Shown one piece after another: positions 10,553 to 17,083 of a stretch of DNA of 64,000 bases. The position numbers and the translations under genes are program-made. Origin of the DNA: an uncultured Eubacterium sp. GTDB taxonomy: Bacteria > Bacillota > Clostridia > Oscillospirales > Acutalibacteraceae. Each line of letters opens with the position of its first letter. Position 1 is the first letter of the stretch. The stretch is from NCBI GenBank assembly GCA_934561395.1, contig CAKTGF010000002.1, forward strand, positions 62,001 to 126,000, given 5' to 3'. The notes beneath the pieces were generated by a model. It made no database searches. It had not been told where the DNA came from and saw only the letters and a program-made list of their open reading frames with translations.

Positions 10553-11665
10553 TCAAATATCAAAATGAAACACTTTACCAAGATTCACTAAAATTTCCCA
10601 CTTACCATATCTCTTGCCGCTTTCTCGGCGGATATAGTTTTTATTCTGCAGGGATTTCATAATTCGTTTGATGGTTGCAATGGATTTTCCGGTTGCTTCT
10701 ACAATCTCTTGCTGTTTAATAGTTGGATTCTTTGCCACTATTTCTAAAACCGCAAGTTCTTCCAAAGTGCAGTCTAAAGTATCAAATTGATACTTTAGAA
10801 CTTTGGAGTTGATACTTTGGGAAGCATTTTCGTCTGCATAATCAATGTGCATATATCTGTTTTTCAGTTCGTAATGCGTATCTAACAAGAGATTTGAAAA
10901 GAACATTTCCAAAAACTTCGTTGTGGAATGGACGCCTTTTTGCAGGTTATTGTAATTTGCACGAACCAAAGCATTACGAAAGTACCAAGAATTTTTCTCG
11001 AATGCGTCGTTATTTACGCTAAAGCCGAATGTTTTCATATATTTTATCATAAATACGGCAGTTGCACGGGTGTTTCCCTCGCTGAACGGGTGAATTTGCC
11101 AAATATCCGAAGCAAATTTTGCCAAATGCTTTACAGCCACATCAACCGACAAGCCCTCATAAGAAAACTGTTTTTCGGTTGCAAAGTCGTAATCCAAGGT
11201 TTCCTTAATACTGTTCCAATCCGCATAGGTAACAGTGTCACCGTTCAGTACCCACTCTTTTTTTGTGATGTTGTACTGCCTAACTTGTCCTGCGTGACTG
11301 AACACGCCCTCGAACAATCTGCGATGAATCGAAAGCCACTCGGCAGGGGAAAACTGAAACGCTTTTTCTCCTAACAACTTTGCAATTCTTGCCGAAACAA
11401 TATCCGCCTCTTTAGTTTCGTTTTCCGTTTCGGTGCGTACAGAACGCTGCTCATAGTAACTGTGAATACGCTTTTGAGCCTCGTCGATGGTGATTTTACC
11501 CTCGATATGCTCTTTGGCGGTGTCTAACAAATAGTCAGAAGTATTCAGCCCGTCAACAGCCTGCAAACCGATGGCTGTTTGCCACGCTTCGCTTTTTTCG
11601 GCTTTGTCGGGTTCGCCTTGTTTTATATATTCTTCAAGTTCAAATTGCCAATTCTTATTGGGCAT
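10553..11665 (-). CDS. Fic family protein with N-terminal VbhA-like helix and C-terminal winged helix, 370 aa
   Basis: The Fic core carries HPFSEGNTR at residues 192-200, a variant of the canonical HPFxxGNGR loop, which binds the nucleotide phosphates for AMPylation. The upstream segment (about 30-75) resembles the antitoxin VbhA-type helical domain, but the inhibitory (S/T)xxxE(G/N) motif is degenerate, reading G34xxxD38-G39. The last 80 residues (ELAVLEIVAKNP onward) look like a winged-helix DNA-binding domain, as in many Fic regulators. It lies between a small membrane protein and the large unknown gene, in the defence operon. It could AMPylate a target as a toxin or act as a regulator of the operon. 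Membership of the Fic family is certain; the role is inferred. Confidence 0.85.
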   Translation of the reverse strand: MPNKNWQFELEEYIKQGEPDKAEKSEAWQTAIGLQAVDGLNTSDYLLDTAKEHIEGKITIDEAQKRIHSYYEQRSVRTETENETKEADIVSARIAKLLGEKAFQFSPAEWLSIHRRLFEGVFSHAGQVRQYNITKKEWVLNGDTVTYADWNSIKETLDYDFATEKQFSYEGLSVDVAVKHLAKFASDIWQIHPFSEGNTRATAVFMIKYMKTFGFSVNNDAFEKNSWYFRNALVRANYNNLQKGVHSTTKFLEMFFSNLLLDTHYELKNRYMHIDYADENASQSINSKVLKYQFDTLDCTLEELAVLEIVAKNPTIKQQEIVEATGKSIATIKRIMKSLQNKNYIRRESGKRYGKWEILVNLGKVFHFDI

Positions 11666-11681
11666 ATTTGCACCTCCAAAA

Positions 11682-12167
11682 TCAATTAATAAAGTATTTA
11701 AGTACTAAGTACAGTAGAACAATAGCCACGATAATTGAAAACACAATCCATATTACGACCTTTTTTGATTTATGTTTCGGCCGGTTAGGTTGTTCAGAAT
11801 ATGTATATTGCAGTTGAGCCGGTTCGTGATTTTGTGCGGATTTTGCAACAGGATGTGGTTTTGTTGCTCGAAAATACATTGCAAGCGGATCAGTTTGATT
11901 TATTATTCTTTCATAAAAATCATCAAGCCATTCATCGTCTCCGGCTTCGCACATAGTTTCTTCGTAGCAATCGGGTTCATGTACGATTTGATTTCTAATC
12001 CAGCGATAATGCTTTAGTTGTTTTAAATCATTTTCCCATCCTCTGACAAGAAAAGAGCCACGAGGATTGTTTAGCATTTCCTCTATATAGGCGGATACTC
12101 CATATTGAGTTTCAAACATTTCTCCGCATATTTTATCAAGATGCTTGTAAGATTCAATAAAACTCAT
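11682..12167 (-). CDS. Membrane-anchored protein with HEPN-like Rx4H motif, 161 aa
   Basis: The start is placed at the ATG at 12167 because a GGAGG SD lies 5 bases before it; an upstream in-frame start lacks an SD. The soluble N-terminal part is helical and contains YRWIRNQIVHEP, which carries the R-x4-H arrangement of HEPN ribonucleases. After a Pro/Gln-rich linker and a basic stretch (KHKSKK), one C-terminal transmembrane helix (VVIWIVFSIIVAIVLLYLVL) anchors it, with the HEPN-like domain presumably in the cytoplasm. It is cotranscribed with the HTH and Fic genes. HEPN proteins often act as abortive-infection RNases. Whether this short domain is active cannot be told from sequence reading alone. 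Confidence 0.6.
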   Translation of the reverse strand: MSFIESYKHLDKICGEMFETQYGVSAYIEEMLNNPRGSFLVRGWENDLKQLKHYRWIRNQIVHEPDCYEETMCEAGDDEWLDDFYERIINQTDPLAMYFRATKPHPVAKSAQNHEPAQLQYTYSEQPNRPKHKSKKVVIWIVFSIIVAIVLLYLVLKYFIN

Positions 12168-12186
12168 ATATGCCTCCGAAATTTGA

Positions 12187-12375
12187 TTATTTATCCGCCG
12201 CAACACCGGATTTCATCCAAGCGTCAATTTCGCTGACTTTGAATTTCCAAAGGCGTCCGATTTTTGCTGCGGGCATATTTCTTCTTTCTATCCAATCAAG
12301 TACGGTATCACGGCTGACGCCAAGATATTCGCATATTTCTTTCATTGAGTACCAGCGCTCGATGTTAGAATCCAT
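12187..12375 (-). CDS. Excisionase-type helix-turn-helix protein, 62 aa
   Basis: This small winged-helix (MerR/excisionase-like) DNA-binding protein contains YSMKEICEYLGVSRDTVLDW then WKFKVSEIDAWMKSG, the standard layout of helix-turn-helix domain 17. A GAGG SD precedes the ATG. It is the first gene of the defence operon, directly behind the promoter at 12418-12446. Proteins of this type are common first genes in clostridial restriction-modification and BREX loci, where they probably regulate the operon. The alternative, a phage-type excisionase, is less likely because no tyrosine integrase is near. Confidence 0.85.
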   Translation of the reverse strand: MDSNIERWYSMKEICEYLGVSRDTVLDWIERRNMPAAKIGRLWKFKVSEIDAWMKSGVAADK

Positions 12376-12417
12376 TAGATTTTCCTCGCTTTCAGATAGT
12401 TACAATTATACAAGTTT

Positions 12418-12446
12418 AGTATATCACACAGAATGCTTAAAAGCAA
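12418..12446 (-). promoter_or_regulatory. Promoter of the defence operon
   Basis: Reading leftward, TTGCTT (12446-12441), a 17-base spacer and TATACT (12423-12418) form a good sigma-A-type promoter 43 bases before the HTH start codon. No other comparable promoter was noticed upstream of the large genes. Confidence 0.65.
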
Positions 12447-12507
12447 TGATTATTGCGGATTTATAAGGGAAAAGCAAGAAAAAATCAAAATAAAATGAAC
12501 TGCTTTC

Positions 12508-12558
12508 ATAAACATAAAAGAGTTGAGAAATCGTGTTCCTCAACTCTTTTATGTTTAT
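12508..12558. terminator. Perfect 20-bp inverted repeat, terminator
   Basis: Arms at 12508-12527 and 12539-12558 are perfectly complementary around an 11-base loop. The repeat lies just after the stop of the leftward VOC gene and is followed on that strand by T-rich sequence, so it should end the MBL-VOC transcript before the defence-operon promoter. Confidence 0.8.
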
Positions 12559-12572
12559 AGTATAATTCAATA

Positions 12573-12929
12573 TTACGGCAAAATTTCGAGCCAATAGCCG
12601 TCCGGGTCCTCGATGAAATAGATACCCATTTCAGGGTTTTCAAAGCAAATACAACCCATTTCTTCGTGCTTTTTATGTGCCGAGTCAAAATCATCTGCCT
12701 TAAATGCCAAATGGAATTCACATTCACCCAAATCGTACGGCTGCGGATGTTCTTTAAGCCAAGTAAGTTCAAGTTCAAAATCGCTTGAATCATTGCTCAA
12801 ATAAACGATAATAAAATCATCGGTAGTCTTTCGCCTGACCTCGTGCAAATCAAGTGCATCGCCATAAAACTTAATCGACCTATCCAAATCGGAAACATTA
12901 TAGTTTTCATGAATCATCTTAAAACTCAT
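12573..12929 (-). CDS. VOC superfamily (glyoxalase I-like) protein, 118 aa
   Basis: This is a single glyoxalase/bleomycin-resistance fold unit: NYNVSDLDRSIKFYGDALDL at the start, the middle strand FELELTWL, CEFHLAFKADDFD, and GIYFIEDPDGYWLEILP at the end. The candidate metal ligands (His8, Glu in FELEL, His in EFHLAF, Glu in WLEIL) are all kept, as in lactoylglutathione lyase. Its start overlaps the stop of the upstream metallo-hydrolase gene by 4 bases (ATGA), with AAGGAG inside that gene, so the two are translationally coupled. It could detoxify methylglyoxal or be another VOC enzyme; the substrate is not shown. Confidence 0.85.
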   Translation of the reverse strand: MSFKMIHENYNVSDLDRSIKFYGDALDLHEVRRKTTDDFIIVYLSNDSSDFELELTWLKEHPQPYDLGECEFHLAFKADDFDSAHKKHEEMGCICFENPEMGIYFIEDPDGYWLEILP

Positions 12930-13612
12930 ATTTCTTCTCCTTTTGCTGATTCTGTGTTTTTTATTTGTGATTTATACTGCGGATATTCAGTGATAAACCT
13001 ATCAATCACGCTCGGCTCGTTCCAATAATGCATTGGAAAAACGGCGTTGCAATCGACATGTTTCAAAAAATAAAGCATACCGTCGGCATAATGCTCCTCC
13101 TGCCTTGGGTCAAGGGGAACGAATGCGACATCAAAATGCGGGCCCTTGATTTTGTCAATCTCTGCACGGTACATGGAGGTCATATGGCGGTTGTCGGCTT
13201 CCGTCTCACCCTCCCAATGCCAATCGTTCAAATCACCTGCGTGGTAAATTGCGCCCTCGCTTGTCTTGACGATAAAAGCAACACCGCTGTCGGTTGAAAG
13301 AAGCGTACTAACCTGTGTGCCGTTGTCAAGAGTGTAGGTTTGATCGTGATAAGCAGTCGTAACTTTCACACCGGCAGGATATTTCTTTTTGCTGATATCT
13401 TTCGCCAAAACAGCCTGATAATTCACACCCATATCATCAAGAATTTCAAAGATTTTCGGATTGAAATGGTCTTGATGAAAATGACTGCAAAAGACGACAA
13501 TTTCCTTGCTTTTGTCAAGGCTCGGTATCTCACCTTTGTAGTAATCAAAAACATAGTAGCAGTCCTCGGTTTCAACCAAAAATCCGCTGTGGTTAATGTA
13601 TGTTATTTTCAT
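12926..13612 (-). CDS. MBL-fold metallo-hydrolase, 228 aa
   Basis: This is a UlaG-type metallo-beta-lactamase-fold hydrolase. The opening strands ITYINHSGFLVET are followed by HFHQDH at residues 44-49 (usually HxHxDH), then YHAGDLNDWHW and a late PMHYWNEPS histidine, giving a complete two-metal site. The ATG at 13612 is chosen because AGAGGTGG lies just before it; the in-frame TTG at 13627 has no SD. It is followed, with a 4-base overlap, by the VOC gene. The substrate is unknown, probably a small phosphoester, lactone or thioester. Confidence 0.85.
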   Translation of the reverse strand: MKITYINHSGFLVETEDCYYVFDYYKGEIPSLDKSKEIVVFCSHFHQDHFNPKIFEILDDMGVNYQAVLAKDISKKKYPAGVKVTTAYHDQTYTLDNGTQVSTLLSTDSGVAFIVKTSEGAIYHAGDLNDWHWEGETEADNRHMTSMYRAEIDKIKGPHFDVAFVPLDPRQEEHYADGMLYFLKHVDCNAVFPMHYWNEPSVIDRFITEYPQYKSQIKNTESAKGEEI

Positions 13613-13648
13613 AATCCACCTCTGCAAATTCAGAATTTTGAGCTACCA

Positions 13649-13823
13649 TTAAATTTCTTCAATTCCCAAGCTTTTCAAATACGCATAAGTTCCATTGTAA
13701 TACTCCGTCAGACGTGTGCTGTCCTCCCAAAAGCCGGTAGAGGTTTTATTGCCATTACCATACGGCACGCAAATCACCATACCCGACCTTGAGCGAGTTA
13801 GTAAAACTCTTAATATAATCATT
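13649..13823 (-). pseudogene. C-terminal remnant of a DUF2075-type helicase
   Basis: A reading frame with no start ends at 13649 and reads VLLTRSRSGMVICVPYGNGN, then TRLTEYYNGTYAYLKSLGIEEI. This matches the last helicase motif and tail of DUF2075 DNA/RNA helicases (usually over 600 aa). Only about 50-58 codons are left and nothing upstream continues it, so the rest has been deleted. It marks a deletion scar between the metallo-hydrolase gene and the mobile segment. Exact 5' end is uncertain. Confidence 0.65.
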
Positions 13824-13912
13824 ATATCATAATTCTATTTTGCAAACAACATCGCAAACGACAAACGAGTAAATTTTAGTACTAAGTCAAATATTTTTTC
13901 TAAAAGCACATC

Positions 13913-14055
13913 AACAAAACTTGAATTTTTCTCAGTATTATAGAGAGCTATTTTTTTGTTGTGGTGAAATTAAATGTAAACAAGGTGTAAAGAATTTTGC
14001 AAAACACCCGAACAAAATTGAAATTTTTCTCTGTATAGTAGAGGGAGTTTTTTTA
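13913..14055 (+). repeat. Two 45-base direct repeats with attenuator-like hairpins
   Basis: Copies at 13913-13958 and 14011-14055 both begin AACAAAA(C)TTGAA, run through TTTTTCTC, GTAT, TAGAG and end in seven T. Each can form a short CTC(T)/(A)GAG stem followed by the T run, like an intrinsic terminator. They lie 98 bases apart in the 5' region of the small HTH gene at 14124, so they may be tandem attenuators or iteron-like sites of a mobile element. Apart from these and the helicase remnant, the 13652-14123 gap shows no gene. Confidence 0.5.
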
Positions 14056-14123
14056 AGCACTTTTTCTTTTTGGTTTTCACTCAGCAAAATATTCTCTCGA
14101 ATAATTTGAAAGGAGGTTCAAAA

Positions 14124-14420
14124 ATGTACGCAAACAAAAATTACAAAACCGACGGCAAGGTTTACTATATGCCGAACAAAATCTTTGATGAAAACTTTTC
14201 GCCGCACGAATTTATGATTTACTGTTTTCTTGTTTCGGTTGGCGACAGCAAAGGTGTAAGTTTTTGGTCTGTTCCTAAGATGGCGAAGAAGTGCAATATG
14301 TGTCCGACTACTTGCAGAAACACACTCAAGTCGCTTGAAGAAAAAGGCTACATAGATATTACTCAAAGATTTTTTGAAAACGCACAACAAAGTAATATCT
14401 ACACAGTTCATCAAATTTAG
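14124..14420 (+). CDS. Helix-turn-helix protein of mobile-element type, 98 aa
   Basis: The ATG at 14124 has AAAGGAGG just upstream; a longer in-frame start has no SD. The protein reads YYMPNKIFDENFSPHEFMIY, then a winged-helix region with SVPKMAKKCNMCPTTCRNTL and KGYIDITQRF, resembling the N-terminal DNA-binding domain of RepA_N/GntR-like replication and transfer regulators in clostridial conjugative elements. It is short, possibly only the DNA-binding part of a longer ancestor. It lies between the repeats at 13.9-14.06 kb and the recombinase module, consistent with an integrated element. Confidence 0.7.
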   Translation: MYANKNYKTDGKVYYMPNKIFDENFSPHEFMIYCFLVSVGDSKGVSFWSVPKMAKKCNMCPTTCRNTLKSLEEKGYIDITQRFFENAQQSNIYTVHQI

Positions 14421-14758
14421 TGTACCCCACTGTAAGAAGCGATGACAAATAATCTAAAAGCCTAAAGTTGAAAAAATGCCAATTTTCTTTTGCATTTTGG
14501 AAATTGATTTTTGATGAGGTTATGGATAAAATCTCGGCTCTTTTGAGTGGGTTTTGGAGCGGATTTTAAGCCGTCGATTTTAAAGCAGGATAAAGGGGTA
14601 TGATTTTCGGGCATTGAAATGCCCGAAAACGCCGTCCGGCAAAGCCTGTCGGCTTTTCGATTCGTAATACTTTTGCGTATGATTCCAAATTCGTATGCAG
14701 TTAGGGGCGTTTTTCGCAGAAAATCAAGGTTTTTGAGTATTCACGGAAAGGAGTGCGT

Positions 14759-14797
14759 ATGATAAACCTATTTATGAAAAATCAGACAACGCTGTGA
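14759..14797 (+). CDS. 12-codon ORF with strong SD (leader peptide or gene remnant)
   Basis: GGAAAGGAG lies 5 bases before the ATG. The ORF encodes MINLFMKNQTTL and stops. It may be a leader peptide or the first codons of a deleted gene. Expression is not shown. Confidence 0.3.
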   Translation: MINLFMKNQTTL

Positions 14798-14903
14798 GCA
14801 AAAATTGACGAGTTCGCTTAAAAATAGAGTAACTCGTCAGACTAAAACTAAAAACGGCTTGTAGGCGATTTGTGAAAGCCTGTGAGCAAAATAGGAGGTT
14901 AAT

Positions 14904-14942
14904 ATGAACTACAAATTTACAATGAAAGGCAAATCAAATTAA
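14904..14942 (+). CDS. 12-codon ORF with strong SD (leader peptide or gene remnant)
   Basis: ATAGGAGGTTAAT precedes the ATG, an excellent SD. The ORF encodes MNYKFTMKGKSN and its stop overlaps another AAAGGAGG. It is the same length as the ORF at 14759, which may be chance. Confidence 0.3.
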   Translation: MNYKFTMKGKSN

Positions 14943-14980
14943 AGGAGGCAGATATAAAATCATAGTTAGCGTGTTGCCTT

Positions 14981-15220
14981 ATGGCAGCAAAGGAAATAAA
15001 TTCTAAAGCATCAGGCAATAATAGTATTGAAAAATCAAGCGGGAGTGAGCTGAAAATCAATACACAAAACATTGCCGATGAGAGAATCAGCACGGAGCTT
15101 TGGATGCAGCATTTTGCAAATACGCTGCTGAATCAAAATGCGATTGACGACAAAACCTATCGCAAATTGATGAGTAAAATCAGCGTTGAAGTCAATCGCA
15201 GATACGGAAAAATAAACTGA
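14981..15220 (+). CDS. Small recombinase-associated protein, 79 aa
   Basis: A polar N-terminal region rich in Ser, Asn and Lys is followed by a predicted helix pair (ISTELWMQHFANTLLNQNAI, then YRKLMSKISVEVNRRYGK), similar to the SHOCT-like small proteins that precede serine recombinases in clostridial integrative elements. There is no clear SD before the ATG; the nearest good one (14942-14949) is over 30 bases away. It lies 127 bases before the recombinase on the same strand. The function is unknown, possibly a recombination directionality or accessory factor. Confidence 0.55.
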   Translation: MAAKEINSKASGNNSIEKSSGSELKINTQNIADERISTELWMQHFANTLLNQNAIDDKTYRKLMSKISVEVNRRYGKIN

Positions 15221-15347
15221 AAAGCTCTGTAAAACATTACCAAAACAGGTATCAATCCCCTAATGAATGCAGGAGTGAAATACTGTAAAATAAAGCTGGA
15301 TAATAGAAATTATTTGTGATATTGTCTGCTTGGAAAGGAGTAAAAAT

Positions 15348-17021
15348 ATGGATATATATTCAACTCGTGAGAGAATCAGAAAAGAAAATATAAACTTTAT
15401 GAACCTGCCGCTGCGAGTGACATTTTACGCTCGTGTCAGCACGGATTTTAATGTCCAGTTAAATTCACTTGATAACCAAATAACATATTACACCGATTTC
15501 ATCAGGAAAAATCCGAATTGGGAATATGTTGACGGCTATGTTGACGAGGGTATATCGGGCGTATCGACTGCAAAGCGTGAGCGATTCAACGAAATGATTG
15601 AGGACGCAAAGGCAGGAATGTTTGACCTGATTGTAACCAAAGAGGTGTCAAGATTTGCCCGCAACACGCTGGACAGTATTCGCTTTACCCGTGAACTTTT
15701 ATCAAGCGGAGTGGCTGTGTATTTTCAAAACGACAACATAAATACGCTTGACGAGGACAGCGAGCTGAGGCTGACAATTATGTCATCAATGGCGCAAGAC
15801 GAGTCGAGAAAAATCTCTACACGTGTGCGATTCGGTCATCAGCAGGCTATCAAAAAAGGCACTGTACTCGGCACAAACAATATGTACGGATACATCAAAA
15901 AAGACGGCAAGCTGATGATTGACGAAACGCAAGCCGACTTTGTGAGAGAACTGTTTGAAATGTATGCAACGGGAAAATTCAGTATGAAGCAAATGGAAAA
16001 GCATTTTTACCAAAAAGGAATACGAAATTCAAAAGGCAAAATGCTCTCCCACTCAACGATGAGCAACATCATACGCAACCCGAAATACAAAGGCTACTAT
16101 GCCGGAAACAAGGTGCGAATTACTGACCTGTTCACCAAAAAGCAAAAGTTTTTGCCTGAGGAAGAATGGGTTATGTATAAAGACGAAACCGGTGAAACAG
16201 TACCGGCAATCGTCAGCGAGGAATTGTGGGACAAGGCAAACGAAGTGCTGTATATGCGAAGCCAGGATGTAATCACGGCACAGCATAAGACAGTGCATCA
16301 AAACTTGCTGACGGGCAAATTGATATGTGCGCACTGCGGTATGCCCTACTATCGAAAGGACGCAGTAAGCAAGGGCGGAGAGAAAATCTCAAAGTGGGTA
16401 TGCTCGGGCAAGATAAAAAACGGTGCATCAAGCTGTTCGAGCCGAGCGATTTACGAAAGCGAAATCAAGCCGATTATCGAAGACATTTTCAAATCGGGGC
16501 AACAGCATATTGAGGAACTCTCGGCGTGTGTGTTAAAGCTTGTATCCGAAGTTCTCGACACAAACGAAAACAAAGACGAGCTTAACAGGCTGAATCAAGA
16601 ACTTATCACACGGCAAAAAATGAAAGCGAAATTATTGCAATACAACGCTGACGGAAGAATGGATGACAACGAATTCATACGAATGACTGCCGACTGCGAT
16701 AACGAAATCAAGGACATTGAGAAAAAAATTAACGCCCTGAACAAAACATCAAAAACCGAACGAGAGATGAAAAAAGAGCTTGCCGAAATCAAAACCATAC
16801 TGAAAGCGGCGGAAAAGCACATTGACGGTGAGGAAATCGACAGAGCGTTTGTTGACCGATATATAAGCGATATTACGGTCTATCCCGATGAGGAAATAAC
16901 ACGCTTTGAGATACATCTGAAAGCCGGAACAACAGTCACCAAAACCCTTCAAAACCTTACTAGCCGTGCAGGTAGCAATAGTAAGAAAATGATCAAGGCT
17001 TACGAAGAATCAATGAGATAA
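15348..17021 (+). CDS. Large serine recombinase (site-specific integrase), 557 aa
   Basis: The resolvase domain has VTFYARVSTDF with the catalytic Ser at residue 31, VDEGISGVSTAKRERFNEMI, KEVSRFARN and the long E helix with MSSMAQDESRKIS. A recombinase domain (about 175-280) and a zinc ribbon (CAHCG about 323, then WVCSG and a final C near 360) follow, then a coiled coil (about 400-480) as in large serine integrases. The ATG at 15348 is chosen for its GGAAAGGAGT SD; an in-frame TTG lies further upstream. The length is normal. It could integrate and excise an element containing the defence genes, but no att sites could be identified by eye. Confidence 0.95.
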   Translation: MDIYSTRERIRKENINFMNLPLRVTFYARVSTDFNVQLNSLDNQITYYTDFIRKNPNWEYVDGYVDEGISGVSTAKRERFNEMIEDAKAGMFDLIVTKEVSRFARNTLDSIRFTRELLSSGVAVYFQNDNINTLDEDSELRLTIMSSMAQDESRKISTRVRFGHQQAIKKGTVLGTNNMYGYIKKDGKLMIDETQADFVRELFEMYATGKFSMKQMEKHFYQKGIRNSKGKMLSHSTMSNIIRNPKYKGYYAGNKVRITDLFTKKQKFLPEEEWVMYKDETGETVPAIVSEELWDKANEVLYMRSQDVITAQHKTVHQNLLTGKLICAHCGMPYYRKDAVSKGGEKISKWVCSGKIKNGASSCSSRAIYESEIKPIIEDIFKSGQQHIEELSACVLKLVSEVLDTNENKDELNRLNQELITRQKMKAKLLQYNADGRMDDNEFIRMTADCDNEIKDIEKKINALNKTSKTEREMKKELAEIKTILKAAEKHIDGEEIDRAFVDRYISDITVYPDEEITRFEIHLKAGTTVTKTLQNLTSRAGSNSKKMIKAYEESMR

Positions 17022-17038
17022 CATTAAACGAAAATTAA

Positions 17039-17073
17039 AGGGCGACGAACTCAGTTCATCGCCCTAATTTTTT
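17039..17073. terminator. Bidirectional terminator between recombinase and alcohol dehydrogenase
   Basis: Arms 17039-17050 and 17054-17065 pair over 12 bp with one G-U, a 3-base loop and a T run to 17073. It serves the rightward recombinase and could also serve the leftward dehydrogenase gene. Confidence 0.8.
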
Positions 17074-17083
17074 AGTTGCCGGG

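Larger units (their letters stand above)
14421..14980. other. Long non-coding stretch of the mobile element
   Basis: 560 bases without a normal gene. It holds a hairpin with arms CGGGCATT/AATGCCCG near 14607-14630, an 8-bp hairpin GACGAGTT/AACTCGTC near 14809-14840, two 12-codon ORFs with strong SDs (described separately) and a stranded AAAGGAGG at 14942-14949 with no start codon at proper distance. It looks like a region from which genes have been deleted. Confidence 0.6.

Noticed and set aside
1..12375. Dnd/Ssp phosphorothioation system
   Set aside because: Only a DndC-like reductase is present; no DndD-like SMC ATPase, DndE or cysteine desulfurase is visible, and the big ATPase fits BrxC better.
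13340..13792. 150-codon rightward frame over the metallo-hydrolase gene start
   Set aside because: It overlaps the real leftward gene and the helicase relic and has no SD.
14421..14980. tRNA or other structured RNA gene in the gene-poor stretch
   Set aside because: The hairpins are isolated; no cloverleaf, CCA end or known RNA motif could be recognised.
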